Origin: Sphingomonas sp. 1F27F7B
Lineage (GTDB): Bacteria; Pseudomonadota; Alphaproteobacteria; Sphingomonadales; Sphingomonadaceae
Assembly: GCF_005503355.1 (NCBI RefSeq)
Contig: NZ_SCMK01000007.1
Span: 124,001 to 188,000, forward strand
Reading direction: 5' to 3'
Length of the DNA: 64,000 nucleotides
This document shows positions 8,149 through 16,928 of this stretch, piece by piece; positions within the stretch are counted from its first letter, which is position 1, and each line of letters starts with the position of its first letter. The position numbers and the translations under genes are program-made. The notes beneath the pieces were generated by a model. That model was not told where the DNA came from. It did not search any database and saw only the letters and a list, made by a program, of their open reading frames with translations.

Positions 8149-10188
8149 ATGAAGAGCCCTCATATCGACCGCCGCACCTTCGTCGCCAGCGCCGGCGCCC
8201 TGGCTGCTGCATCCTCGGCACTTGCCGGATCCGTCCGCCCGCGCGGCACGCTCGCGGATGTCGAGCATGTCGTGATCCTGATGCAGGAGAACCGCTCCTT
8301 CGACCATTATTTCGGCACATTGCGAGGGGTGCGCGGATTCGCCGATCCGCGCCCGGCCATGACGCCTTCCGGCCGCAGCGTCTGGGAGCAGCGGCAGGAC
8401 GACAAGGACGGCGGCGCGATCATCCGCCCCTTCCACCTCGATACGCGCGGCACCGCCGCCGGCTGCCTGCAGGGCCTGGATCACAGCTGGAAGGGAAGCC
8501 ATGCCCGGTGGAAGAACTGGGACGTCTGGATGCCCGAGAAGGGCCCCTTCTCGATGGGCTATATGACGCGTGCCGACCTGCCCTATTATTATGCGCTCGC
8601 CGACCAGTTCACCATCGCCGACGCCTATCACTGCTCGGTCCATGGGCCGACCGGTCCCAATCGCCTCTATCACTGGACGGGTACCAGCGGCCTGACGGTC
8701 GGGCGCGACGGCGCGTTCATCGTCTCCAATGACGGCGTCGATCCGAACGAGACCGCCGACATGGGCCGCGACGATCCCAAGGCCCATGCCCTGGATTGGA
8801 CGCCCTATACCGCCCGTCTCTCTGCCGCGGGCGTCCGGTGGAAGCTCTATCAGGAATATGACAATTACGGCGACAATCCCCTGGCGCTGTTCGCGCGCTA
8901 TCGCGGGATCGGGAAGGACAGCGCCGAATATGCGGCGGCGCGCGCCTGGGCCGATGGCTCGACGCGCGCCAATGCCGGCACCTCGCGCGGGGAGCATCTG
9001 GTGCGCGCCTTCGCCGCCGATGTGGCCGCGGACCGCCTGCCGCAAGTGGCGTGGATCGTTGCACCCTTCCACATGTGCGAGCATCCGGACGCGCCACCGG
9101 CCTATGGCCAGGCGCTCAGCGCCCGGCTGATCGCCGCCCTCGCCGCCAATCCGCACGTCTGGGCCAAGACCGTCTTCATCCTCAACTATGACGAGAATGA
9201 CGGCTTTTTCGACCATATGAGCCCACCGCTTCCCGCCACGCTGCCGGGCATGGGCGCGAGCACCGTCGCCCTGCATGGCGAGGAGTATCGCGGCGAGCCG
9301 GTCGGCCTGGGGCCGCGCGTGCCGATGCTGATCGCGTCGCCCTGGACGCGCGGCGGCTGGGTGAATTCCGAACTGGCCGATCACACCTCGGTCCTGCGCT
9401 TCCTCGAGCGCCGCTTCGGGGTGCAGGAGCCGAACATCAGCCCCTGGCGGCGCGCAGTGTGCAGCGACTTGCTGTCGATGTTCGATTTCGACCTGTCGCC
9501 CGCCGCGCGGCGGGACGTGGCGTGGTTCGCGGCCCTGCCGGCGGTGGACCGCTATGTCGCCGACAGCGATGCCGCCTGCCGCCAGGCGAAGCCGCTCGTC
9601 GCGGAAGCGCCGGCGCCCGCGTTGCAGGAACCCGGCACGCGCCCGGCACGCGCCCTGCCCTATGATCTCGAGGTGGAGCCGCGCTGGGAAGCGGGCCGCC
9701 TGCACCTGACCTTCCGCAACCGCGGCGCGCGCGCGGCCGTCTTCATCGTCGCCGGTGGCGCGGACGATGGCAGTCCGCGCCACTATACCGTGGGTGCGGG
9801 CCGGTCGCTTGCCGATTCCTGGGCGATCGAGACGCATGCACAACGCACGCTGAGCGTCACCGGCCCGAACGGCTTCCATCGCTCGATCATGATGGGCACG
9901 CGCTTCACCAGCCGTGCCGAGCGCGTCGGCGCGGCCACGCACCTTCATGTCGCGAACCGCGATGCGATGCCCGTCGAACTGCGCGTCACGTCGCGCCACG
10001 GGGCCCCGAAGGTCGACCGGCTTCGCCTTGCCCCCGGAGCGGCCGGGACAGTGCCGCTCGCCGCCGTGGAGGCGCATCGGTGGTACGACCTGCGCGTCGA
10101 GGCCGGCGACGGCACGGTTCACCGGCTCGCGGGACATTGGGAGACCGGCGCCCCAGGCATCAGCGAACCGGCGGGAGAACCGGCATGA
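8149..10188 (+). CDS. Tat-exported phosphocholine-type phospholipase C
   Basis: 679 residues. The N-terminus DRRTFVASAGALAAASSALAG is a twin-arginine signal. The phosphoesterase (acid-phosphatase superfamily) domain shows HVVILMQENRSFDHYFGTLRGVRGF near residue 40, the SVHGPTGPNR segment near residue 165 and NYDENDGFFDHMSPPLP near residue 345. These are hallmark segments of bacterial non-haemolytic/haemolytic PLC (PlcN/PlcH type). The last 170 residues form two beta-sandwich repeats, the C-terminal domain typical of this family. It hydrolyses phosphatidylcholine or sphingomyelin to a phosphorylated head group and diacylglycerol or ceramide outside the inner membrane. Its stop overlaps the start of the PI-PLC-like gene (ATGA), so the two are translationally coupled. 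The upstream gene is a divergent DeoR regulator. Confidence 0.93.
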   Translation: MKSPHIDRRTFVASAGALAAASSALAGSVRPRGTLADVEHVVILMQENRSFDHYFGTLRGVRGFADPRPAMTPSGRSVWEQRQDDKDGGAIIRPFHLDTRGTAAGCLQGLDHSWKGSHARWKNWDVWMPEKGPFSMGYMTRADLPYYYALADQFTIADAYHCSVHGPTGPNRLYHWTGTSGLTVGRDGAFIVSNDGVDPNETADMGRDDPKAHALDWTPYTARLSAAGVRWKLYQEYDNYGDNPLALFARYRGIGKDSAEYAAARAWADGSTRANAGTSRGEHLVRAFAADVAADRLPQVAWIVAPFHMCEHPDAPPAYGQALSARLIAALAANPHVWAKTVFILNYDENDGFFDHMSPPLPATLPGMGASTVALHGEEYRGEPVGLGPRVPMLIASPWTRGGWVNSELADHTSVLRFLERRFGVQEPNISPWRRAVCSDLLSMFDFDLSPAARRDVAWFAALPAVDRYVADSDAACRQAKPLVAEAPAPALQEPGTRPARALPYDLEVEPRWEAGRLHLTFRNRGARAAVFIVAGGADDGSPRHYTVGAGRSLADSWAIETHAQRTLSVTGPNGFHRSIMMGTRFTSRAERVGAATHLHVANRDAMPVELRVTSRHGAPKVDRLRLAPGAAGTVPLAAVEAHRWYDLRVEAGDGTVHRLAGHWETGAPGISEPAGEPA

Positions 10189-11210
10189 TGCGCGCGCTCG
10201 CATTGCTGGCGATCCTCGCCGGCGCGGGGGGAGCGCCCGCTCCGCGCGACGACCTGCGGCTCGATCAGATCCAGCTCATCGGCTCGCACAACAGCTATCG
10301 GCCCTATCCCTCGCCGCAGCTGCGCGCCCGGCTCGCGGCCAGCCCGGAATGGCCGGGCCTGGCCTATGGCCATCCGCCGCTGGAGGCGCAGCTTGCCCTT
10401 GGCCTGCGGCAGCTGGAACTGGACGTCGCGCCCGATCCCGCTGGCGGCGCCTATGCCGCGCCCTATGGCAACGCCGATGCGACGACCCGCCGGAGCATGG
10501 CCGCGCCGGGCGCCAAGGTGCTGCACATCGCCGGCATCGATACGGAGACGCACTGCCTCACGCTGCGCCTGTGCCTGGCCACCCTGCGGCACTGGTCGGA
10601 CCGGCATCCGGGCCACGGCCCGGTCATGGTCCTGATCAATACGGGGGATGCCGGGGGCGCACGCTTCGATGCGACCAACCTCGCCGCGCTCGATGCGGAT
10701 ATCCTGGCGGAGATCGGGCGCGAGCGGCTCGTCACACCCGACGATGTGCGGGGCACGCTGCCGACGTTGCGCGCGGCCGTGGTGGCGCATCGCTGGCCCA
10801 GCCTGGCGCGCGCCGCCGGCCGTTTCCTGTTCGTGCTCGACGGCGGCAACGCGCATGAAGAAGCCTATCGCGCCGGCCACCCCTCTCTGCGCGGCCGGGC
10901 GATGTTCGGCTTCTATCCCGAGGAGGAGGCCGAGGCGGCCGTCTTCAACATCCAGGATCCGGTGCCGGAGAGCGGGCGCATCCGCCGGCTCGTGCGTGCG
11001 GGCTTCCTGGTCCGAACCCGCGCGGACATGGGCCTGAAGGAAGCGCGGGCCGCCGATCGCCGGCGGCTGGACACGGCCATCGCCTCGGGCGCGCAATGGA
11101 TCAGCAGCGACCTGTACGAAGGCGCTTCGAACCCGGAGCGCCTCGTCTATCGCGCCGCGCTGCCGGGCGGCGCGCTGGTCCGCTGCAATCCCGTCACGGC
11201 GCGGTGTTGA
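10185..11210 (+). CDS. Secreted PI-PLC-like phosphodiesterase, first paralogue, diverged
   Basis: About 341 residues with a short signal peptide (MRALALLAILAGAGG). It matches the Ca2+-dependent phosphoinositide phospholipase C type: QLIGSHNSYRPYP (first catalytic His), RQLELDVAPDPAGG, LHIAGIDTETHC (second His), LRHWSDRHPGHGP and VRGTLPTLRAAVVAH. The paralogue at 53985-55199 shares this order and has ILVEAK after HPDHAP, whereas this copy has VLINTGD. An acidic and a lysine position conserved in the sister copy are thus missing here, and activity may differ. The start overlaps the PLC stop (ATGA), which suggests one operon for phospholipid breakdown. The 3' end overlaps the convergent transporter gene by 17 bp. 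Confidence 0.78.
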   Translation: MMRALALLAILAGAGGAPAPRDDLRLDQIQLIGSHNSYRPYPSPQLRARLAASPEWPGLAYGHPPLEAQLALGLRQLELDVAPDPAGGAYAAPYGNADATTRRSMAAPGAKVLHIAGIDTETHCLTLRLCLATLRHWSDRHPGHGPVMVLINTGDAGGARFDATNLAALDADILAEIGRERLVTPDDVRGTLPTLRAAVVAHRWPSLARAAGRFLFVLDGGNAHEEAYRAGHPSLRGRAMFGFYPEEEAEAAVFNIQDPVPESGRIRRLVRAGFLVRTRADMGLKEARAADRRRLDTAIASGAQWISSDLYEGASNPERLVYRAALPGGALVRCNPVTARC

Positions 11211-12519
11211 CGCGCCGGAATATCCGGAACATGCGCCGCTCGCCGCCAAGCGCGCGCAGTGCCAGCGAAACCAGTACGGCGCTTCCCGCGATACCGGCGT
11301 GAATCGCCCAGAATGTCGCGCTGGGCACGCGCTGGTACAACGCGCCCAGCGATCCGACCACCAGGTTGGCGAAGAAGCCGTGCAGGTAGAATATGCCGAC
11401 CATCACCCCGGCGAGCCGCTGCGGCGTCGCGCCGGTGATGAGCGCCAGCCCCGCAGGCCAGACGAGCGCCACGCCCAGGTCGAGCAGCAGCAGCACCGCC
11501 AGCGGCCCCACCATCGAGCGCAAACCCGTTCCGGCGACCAGGGCGAGCAACGCGTAGCCGAGCATGATCGCCGCGCATCCCATTGCCAGCCGGTCCCAGT
11601 CGCGCAGTGCGGCGAGGCGCTGCCATCGCATCGTCAGGACAACCATCAGCACGGTGAAGACGCCGTCGGCCGAGGCAAACCAGGCCGGCGGCACCGGTAG
11701 CCCCCAGACCGTCAGGCGAATTTCGTCCGAGACCCAGAGCAGGAAGATATTGGATACCTGCTCATAGGCACAGAAGGCGAGGATGACGACCAGGATGGCC
11801 CCGATCGCGGTCACGGGCCGGTACGGACGGTCCTCTACGGGCGCCGCCCGCACGCGCTCATGCCGCGGCGTGGCGGGAATGGTCAGGTAGACGCCCAGTC
11901 CCGCCAGCATGGCGACACCCGCCGCCCCGAAGGCATAGCCCCAGCCAAGGAACTGGGCGAGCAGCCCGCATATCAGCGGTCCCAGCATCACCCCGATATT
12001 GAGAAAGGCGAGATAGAGCGCAAATGCCCTGTCCCGCCGGCCGTCCGACGCCGGAAAGAGCTCGCCGACCTGCGCCGCGAGATTGCCCTTGAGCAGCCCC
12101 GTTCCCACGATGAGCAGCAGCAGCGCCGGCAGCAGCAGATATTCGCCGGTCAATGCCAGATGGCCGCAGGAGATGAACAGCGCGCCAGTCACGACCGCGG
12201 CGCGCCGGCCGACGAGGCGATCGCCCACCAGGCCGCCCAGCGGCAGCACGAAATAGGTCAGCGCCGCATACAGCCCATAGATGTGCGACCCGAAGGCGAC
12301 GGGAGAAAGCGGCCCCCACAGAGACTCGAGCATCGCCCGCAGTCCCGCCATGCCCCAGGGCAGCCCGCCCCCCTCGGCCAGGACTTCCCGGACCAGATAG
12401 AGCGTCAGCAGCGCCTTCATGCCGTGGAGCGAGAAACGCTCCCACAATTCCGTTCCGGCCAGCCTGTAGAAGACAGGCCAGCTTGCAGGCTTTGCCTGCG
12501 AATTTCCCGCGATCCCCAT
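11194..12519 (-). CDS. POT/PTR2-family proton-coupled peptide transporter
   Basis: 441 residues with about 12-14 hydrophobic helices. The N-terminal GTELWERFSLHGMKALLTLYL is the POT family signature (E-R-F-x-x-x-G-M-x-x-x-L), and LPLGGLVGDRLVGRRAAVVTGAL is an MFS loop 2-3 motif. VGTGLLKGNLAAQVGELFP with DRAFALYLAFLNIGVMLGPLICG corresponds to the second PTR2 signature region. These inner-membrane carriers import di- and tripeptides with protons. The gene is convergent with the PI-PLC gene, with a 17-bp overlap. A direct link to phospholipid use is not evident from sequence. Confidence 0.85.
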   Translation of the reverse strand: MGIAGNSQAKPASWPVFYRLAGTELWERFSLHGMKALLTLYLVREVLAEGGGLPWGMAGLRAMLESLWGPLSPVAFGSHIYGLYAALTYFVLPLGGLVGDRLVGRRAAVVTGALFISCGHLALTGEYLLLPALLLLIVGTGLLKGNLAAQVGELFPASDGRRDRAFALYLAFLNIGVMLGPLICGLLAQFLGWGYAFGAAGVAMLAGLGVYLTIPATPRHERVRAAPVEDRPYRPVTAIGAILVVILAFCAYEQVSNIFLLWVSDEIRLTVWGLPVPPAWFASADGVFTVLMVVLTMRWQRLAALRDWDRLAMGCAAIMLGYALLALVAGTGLRSMVGPLAVLLLLDLGVALVWPAGLALITGATPQRLAGVMVGIFYLHGFFANLVVGSLGALYQRVPSATFWAIHAGIAGSAVLVSLALRALGGERRMFRIFRRVNTAP

Positions 12520-12638
12520 GGGCCGCGCCTATGCGGAAGGAATATAACAAGCGCGGGTCGGCTCCGTGACAAGCGACGTAACCAACACCGCCGGCCGGTC
12601 TGCGCTGTCGGGAATGGCGCGCATCGCCGCTGCGTCGC

Positions 12639-13709
12639 CTATGCGTCGAGAACCCGCAGCGCCGCGACCAGATGGCCGGTCAATTCCGCCGTCGAGCAAG
12701 TGCCGCCCAGATCGCGCGTTCGTGTCTCCGGATTGGCAAGGACATGATCCACCGAATGCTGGAGATGCCGCGCGGCGGATCGCAGCGGGAGCACCCGATC
12801 GCGCCGGCCGCGCCAGTCGAGCAGCATCGCCGCGGAGAGAATGAGCGAGATCGGGTTGGCGACGCCCAGCCCCTGGATATCCGGTGCCGAGCCGTGCTGC
12901 GCCTGCGCGACGCAAATCCCGTCCCCGACATTGATCGCCCCGCCAAGCCCGAGCCCACCCGACAGCTCGGACGCTTCGTCGGACAGGATATCGCCGAACA
13001 TGTTGGTGGTCACGATCACGTCGAACCGCTCGGGCGCGCGGATCAGCTGCGCCGCCGCCGCATCGACGATCATCTCGTCCAGCACCACGCCCGGAAAGGC
13101 GCGCGCGACATCGCGTACCTCGCGCAGGAACAGGCCGTCGCTCAACTTCAGGACATTGGCCTTGTGGATCGCGGTAACCCTGCGCCGCCGTTCCAGCGCC
13201 AGCGCGAAGGCGGCCTCGGCGACCCGGCGCGAGGCAGCCGCGGTGATCTTGCGCACGCTGAGCGCAGTGTCCGGATCGGGCATGAACTCGCCGGGCCCGG
13301 CATGCATGTTGCGATCGGCATAGAAGCCCTCGGTCGCTTCGCGGACGATGACCAGGTCCATGCGGTCGCCGAGCAGGCTCAACCCAGGCCGGCTTCGGGC
13401 CGGGCGGATATTGGCCCCCAATGCGAAGCGAGCGCGCAGCTCGCCCGAGGGGTTGATCCCGCCAGCCGGGCGCGGCGGGTATTCATAGTGCGACACCGGG
13501 CCAAGAATGACGCCGTCAACCGCCGGGATCCGCTCCAGCACCGCGTCCGGCAGGGTCGTGCCCGCACGCGCCAGCGCGGCCAGGCCGATCTCCATCTCCT
13601 CGATCTCGAGTCCGATCCCATGGGCGGCATCGGCGGCACGGAGCACCGTGAGCGTCGCCGCCATGATCTCGGGCCCGATGCCATCGCCGGGCAATGCCAG
13701 CAGTTTCAT
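12639..13709 (-). CDS. Isocitrate/isopropylmalate-family (beta-decarboxylating) dehydrogenase
   Basis: 356 residues, the normal length for the family. It shows GDGIGPEI at the N-terminus, VREATEGFYADRN (substrate loop, closer to TEG-type isocitrate/tartrate enzymes than to the leucine-pathway GG-type), AIHKANVLKLSDGLF (catalytic Lys), DVIVTTNMFGDILSDEASELSGGLG (metal-binding Asp pair) and HGSAPDIQGLGVANP (NAD site). It should oxidise and decarboxylate a 2-hydroxy-dicarboxylate or tricarboxylate with NAD(P). Clustering with CitMHS, AbrB and a TctDE-type system supports a carboxylate-catabolic role rather than leucine synthesis. It follows the TonB receptor by 46 bp, and a strong 12-bp hairpin abuts its ATG. 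Confidence 0.85.
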   Translation of the reverse strand: MKLLALPGDGIGPEIMAATLTVLRAADAAHGIGLEIEEMEIGLAALARAGTTLPDAVLERIPAVDGVILGPVSHYEYPPRPAGGINPSGELRARFALGANIRPARSRPGLSLLGDRMDLVIVREATEGFYADRNMHAGPGEFMPDPDTALSVRKITAAASRRVAEAAFALALERRRRVTAIHKANVLKLSDGLFLREVRDVARAFPGVVLDEMIVDAAAAQLIRAPERFDVIVTTNMFGDILSDEASELSGGLGLGGAINVGDGICVAQAQHGSAPDIQGLGVANPISLILSAAMLLDWRGRRDRVLPLRSAARHLQHSVDHVLANPETRTRDLGGTCSTAELTGHLVAALRVLDA

Positions 13710-13749
13710 TCGGCGCCCCGGCGCGGGATGACGGACACCGGGGCGCCGA
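13710..13749 (-). promoter_or_regulatory. Perfect 12-bp hairpin immediately before the dehydrogenase start codon
   Basis: TCGGCGCCCCGG (13710-13721) and CCGGGGCGCCGA (13738-13749) are perfect inverted repeats with a 16-nt loop. On the minus-strand transcript the stem ends at the base before the ATG (13709) and begins 6 bp after the receptor stop. It has no T-tract. It could attenuate transcription, protect the 3' end of the receptor mRNA, or hide the ribosome site. Confidence 0.6.
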
Positions 13750-13755
13750 TCGGCA

Positions 13756-16700
13756 TCAGAACTTCACCTTCGCGCCGACGAAGAACGAGCGGCCGATGAT
13801 GTCGTAGGTTGCCGAATCCGTGGTCAAGGGCTGGCCGCTGACGAAGGGTGGCGCCTTGTTGCCGATATTGGTGATGCCGCCGGTGAACTGGAAACGATCG
13901 CTGACGTTCACGGTGAAGTCCGCGTCGAAATAGCTGTAGGCGGGCACGCCGGGGGTGGTTGCAGCGGGGTTCACCACCTTGTCCTGGTGGATCATCTTGT
14001 CGATGAAGCGCCAGCGCCCCGTGATCGTGAAGGCGCCGCTGGTATAGCCGAGCGACGTATTCGTTTTCCAGCGCGGGTGCGCGATCTGCGGGCTCACTGC
14101 GTTGTTGCCGATGCTGCCGACATAGTCGAGCACGGGCGATCCGGGCAGCGACGAGACCTTGAACGAGCGGGTATAGGTGACGACGCTGTTGAGCCGCATC
14201 GTGCCGGCATCCTCGCCCAGGCCTATGCCGGCGAGATCGAAGCCCCAGTCGAACTGCACGTCGATGCCGTCGGTCTTGTAGGTGGCAAGGTTGAGCGCGC
14301 CTTCGCGGCCGAACGAGATCGCGCCCGAACGCGGATCGCGCGTGATCTGCTGGCAGAAGATGTTGTTGACCGAGTAGCTCGGGTTGCTCAACCCGTCGAA
14401 GTTGAAGCAGCGCGGCAGGATCTGCGTGAGCGAGACCGTGCCGATCGCGTCGCGCAGCTTGATGTTGTAATAGTCGATCGACAGGTTGAGCGTGCGGAAC
14501 ATCGGGCTGTTGAAGCGTGGGCTCCACACCGTGCCGATGGTGAAGCTGTCGGCCTTTTCGGGCGTCAGGTTCGGGTTGCCGCCGGTGCTGCCAAAGGCGG
14601 TGTCGTTGACATAGGTGAAGGTCGGATAGATCGCCGCCGGCACGCCCTGGGCGATGCAGAGGCCCTGGATCTGCGCGGCGTTCGCGCCCGAACGAAAGGC
14701 GCTGCGGCTGTCGCACGGATCGCCGGCGCCGGGCACTGCGCCGATGTTGATGCTGCCTGTCGCGGTCGGGGCGTAAAGCTCGCCCAGGCTGGGCGCGCGG
14801 ATCGAGCGCTGATAGCCGCCGCGGATCAGCAGCTGCTCGAACGGCCGCCAGGCCGCATCGGCCTTATAGGCATCGACCGAGCCGAAGCCCGAATAATTGG
14901 CGCGGCGATAGCCCAGGTTGAAGCTGAGGCTGTTGAACAGAAACACGTCCTTGAGCACCGGGATCTCGAGCTCGCCGAACACTTCCTTGACCTTCTGGCT
15001 GCCGCCGGTCGGCACGATATTGTCGAACGACGGCGTGTCGCCGAGGATCAGCGCATTGTCCGGCCTGAAGTTGAAGCTGTTGTTGCGATAGGCTGCGCCG
15101 AGCGCGAAGCTCAGGTCCCCTCCCGGCAGCTTGAAGATCGGGCCGCTGATCGTGCCTTCGATCACCTGCTGGCGCGTCGTGTTGATGTTGACGTTGTCGC
15201 GCGTGACGAACTGCTCGCAGCCCGGGCTGAACGGATTGTTGCCGAACGGATTCCACGCATAGCCGATGCAGCTGCCGGCCGATCCGGTGAAGTTGGCCGT
15301 TCCGTTGAGCACCGCCGCGATATTGGCCCGGCTGGTGTCGTTATACTGGATGTTGGTGAAATGGGTCTGGCCGATCGAGCCATAGACATCGAAGTCGAGC
15401 GCAGTGCCGGGGATCCTTCCGCGCAGGCCGATCACGCCCTGATAGACGTCATATTCGAAGGTCTGCGAGCGCGGGCCCGACGCGGTGAGCAGCTTGGTGA
15501 CCGACAGCGCACGGGTGAGCGCGGTCGGGTCGCCGGGCACCGCCGGCCGCGACGCGAGCAACGCCTGCAATGCGGGATTGCCGGTAACCCAGGGGCTGTT
15601 CAGCGGCACCACCAGATATTTGCCCGGCCCGGTCGAGCCCGCCGAAGTGCTGTCGAGCGCGCTCGAATGCATGAAGTTGAAGGTGCCATAGGCGGTGATC
15701 CGGTCCGCCACTTCATAGTCGAGCTTGGTGAGGACGTTGTACTTCTTCAGCGGCACCTGGATCGAGAAATAATTGCCGAGCGCAACCGCGACCTGCCGGC
15801 AATTGCTGGTAATGCCGAGGCCGAGCGGCGCGGTGGCCAGGCCGCGATAATTCTGCACGCAGTTGGTGCCGGCGCTGGTGGTGAAGATCGTGCCGTCGGT
15901 GTTGAAGCCGATCGCCCCGTTATACTGGCCGGAGCCGCTGATCGGCGTGGTTCCCGGATAGGTGGCGAGCAGCGCGTTGACCGCGGCCACCGTAGGCTGC
16001 GAACCGAACAGGCCGTTCTCGACCAGCCCCTCGGGCGGACGCGCCAGCAGGCGGATGTTGCGGAAGAAGGGCCGTGCATCGCCGCCGATGCGATCGCGCT
16101 CGGCATATTCGAACGCGACGATCGCACTGCCGCGATCATCGGCGAAGTCGTGGCCGGCAAGCAGAGTCAGCTGCGTATTCGCGCCGTCCCCTTCGAGCGT
16201 GCCGCCGCGCCGGGCGCCGAGCTCGATGCCGTTGTAGCGGCGGCGCAGCTTGAAGTTGACCACGCCCGCGATCGCATCGGAACCATAGGTGGCCGAGGCG
16301 CCGCCGGTGATCACCTCGACATTCTCGATCATCACCATCGGGATCGTGTTGAGGTCGATCGAGCCGTTCGGGTTCGACGCGATCAGGCGGCGGCCGTCGA
16401 CAAGGACCAGCGAGCGATTGGGGCCGAGGCCGCGCAGGTCGCTATAGGCCTGGCCACCCTGGAAGCCGGTGCGGGCCTGCACGTCCCCCACCTGCGCCAG
16501 ACCCTGCGCCGCGGCGAACTGCGGCATCTGGCCGATCGCGCGATCGAGCGTGGGCTGGCCGGCACCGGCGAGGGATTCGGAACCGATGGTGACGATCGGC
16601 GTGTTTGACTGATAATCGCGCCGTGCGATGCGCGAGCCGGTGACGATGATCTGCCCCTGCTCGGCGGGGGTGGTTTCCTGCGGCGCGGAGTCAACGGTGG

Positions 16701-16821
16701 CGGGTTCCGCAGAATCCTGCGCCCATGCCGGCGTCGCCGCCAGCATGCCGAACAACGCAATCGCACCGAGGCTCGTGAATCCAGAATAAGCGCGCATACC
16801 GCGCCCGCGCAGGCTGCCCAT
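13756..16821 (-). CDS. TonB-dependent outer-membrane receptor of the carboxylate locus
   Basis: 1021 residues. A signal peptide (IALFGMLAATPAWA) precedes the TonB-box/plug region: GQIIVTGSRIARRDYQSNTP, YSDLRGLGPNRSLVLVDGRRL, DLNTIPMVMIENVEVITGG and SATYGSDAIAGVVNFKL. A long barrel rich in Asn/Tyr/Thr strands ends in SFFVGAKVKF with a terminal Phe. This plug style (GSRI, DLNTIP) is the large proteobacterial and Caulobacter/sphingomonad class that imports organic substrates rather than classical siderophores. It lies between AbrB/CitMHS transporters and the dehydrogenase, all on one strand, so a carboxylate substrate is inferred. An in-frame ATG at 16797 is an alternative start. The upstream 104 bp carries a hairpin and a motif shared with the CitMHS promoter region. 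Confidence 0.92.
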   Translation of the reverse strand: MGSLRGRGMRAYSGFTSLGAIALFGMLAATPAWAQDSAEPATVDSAPQETTPAEQGQIIVTGSRIARRDYQSNTPIVTIGSESLAGAGQPTLDRAIGQMPQFAAAQGLAQVGDVQARTGFQGGQAYSDLRGLGPNRSLVLVDGRRLIASNPNGSIDLNTIPMVMIENVEVITGGASATYGSDAIAGVVNFKLRRRYNGIELGARRGGTLEGDGANTQLTLLAGHDFADDRGSAIVAFEYAERDRIGGDARPFFRNIRLLARPPEGLVENGLFGSQPTVAAVNALLATYPGTTPISGSGQYNGAIGFNTDGTIFTTSAGTNCVQNYRGLATAPLGLGITSNCRQVAVALGNYFSIQVPLKKYNVLTKLDYEVADRITAYGTFNFMHSSALDSTSAGSTGPGKYLVVPLNSPWVTGNPALQALLASRPAVPGDPTALTRALSVTKLLTASGPRSQTFEYDVYQGVIGLRGRIPGTALDFDVYGSIGQTHFTNIQYNDTSRANIAAVLNGTANFTGSAGSCIGYAWNPFGNNPFSPGCEQFVTRDNVNINTTRQQVIEGTISGPIFKLPGGDLSFALGAAYRNNSFNFRPDNALILGDTPSFDNIVPTGGSQKVKEVFGELEIPVLKDVFLFNSLSFNLGYRRANYSGFGSVDAYKADAAWRPFEQLLIRGGYQRSIRAPSLGELYAPTATGSINIGAVPGAGDPCDSRSAFRSGANAAQIQGLCIAQGVPAAIYPTFTYVNDTAFGSTGGNPNLTPEKADSFTIGTVWSPRFNSPMFRTLNLSIDYYNIKLRDAIGTVSLTQILPRCFNFDGLSNPSYSVNNIFCQQITRDPRSGAISFGREGALNLATYKTDGIDVQFDWGFDLAGIGLGEDAGTMRLNSVVTYTRSFKVSSLPGSPVLDYVGSIGNNAVSPQIAHPRWKTNTSLGYTSGAFTITGRWRFIDKMIHQDKVVNPAATTPGVPAYSYFDADFTVNVSDRFQFTGGITNIGNKAPPFVSGQPLTTDSATYDIIGRSFFVGAKVKF

Positions 16822-16868
16822 GATATCCCCTCCTATTTATCGGTCTGCTTCGTGCGTCCGAATTTTAT

Positions 16869-16886
16869 CGGGCCATTGGCGGCCCG
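16869..16886. terminator. Hairpin between the AbrB-family gene and the TonB receptor
   Basis: CGGGCC-attggc-GGCCCG forms a 6-bp GC stem with a 6-nt loop. It lies 40 bp downstream of the AbrB-family stop (16926, minus strand) and 48 bp upstream of the receptor start. AT-rich sequence without a clean T-run follows. It is possibly a terminator or attenuator separating two transcripts. Confidence 0.4.
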
Positions 16887-16917
16887 TTATTGCGGGTCTG
16901 TCACGGCTTTGCTTTCA

Positions 16918-16928
16918 CCAACCTGTCA
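16918..16928. promoter_or_regulatory. Copy of an 11-bp motif (CCAACCTGTCA) upstream of the TonB receptor
   Basis: Identical to 19433-19443, which lies upstream of the CitMHS gene. Here it overlaps the AbrB-family stop codon, about 100 bp before the receptor start. A second CTGTCA lies 20 bp to the left, so this region holds two CTGTCA repeats. It is a candidate binding site for the locally encoded response regulator; this is inference. Confidence 0.4.

Noticed and set aside
8110..10203. Long minus-strand open frame opposite phospholipase C
   Set aside because: Shadow of a well-supported Tat-exported phospholipase; composition is atypical and no motif is present.
13987..16608. Long plus-strand open frame opposite the second TonB receptor
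   Set aside because: Antisense shadow; the minus-strand frame has signal peptide, plug and barrel.
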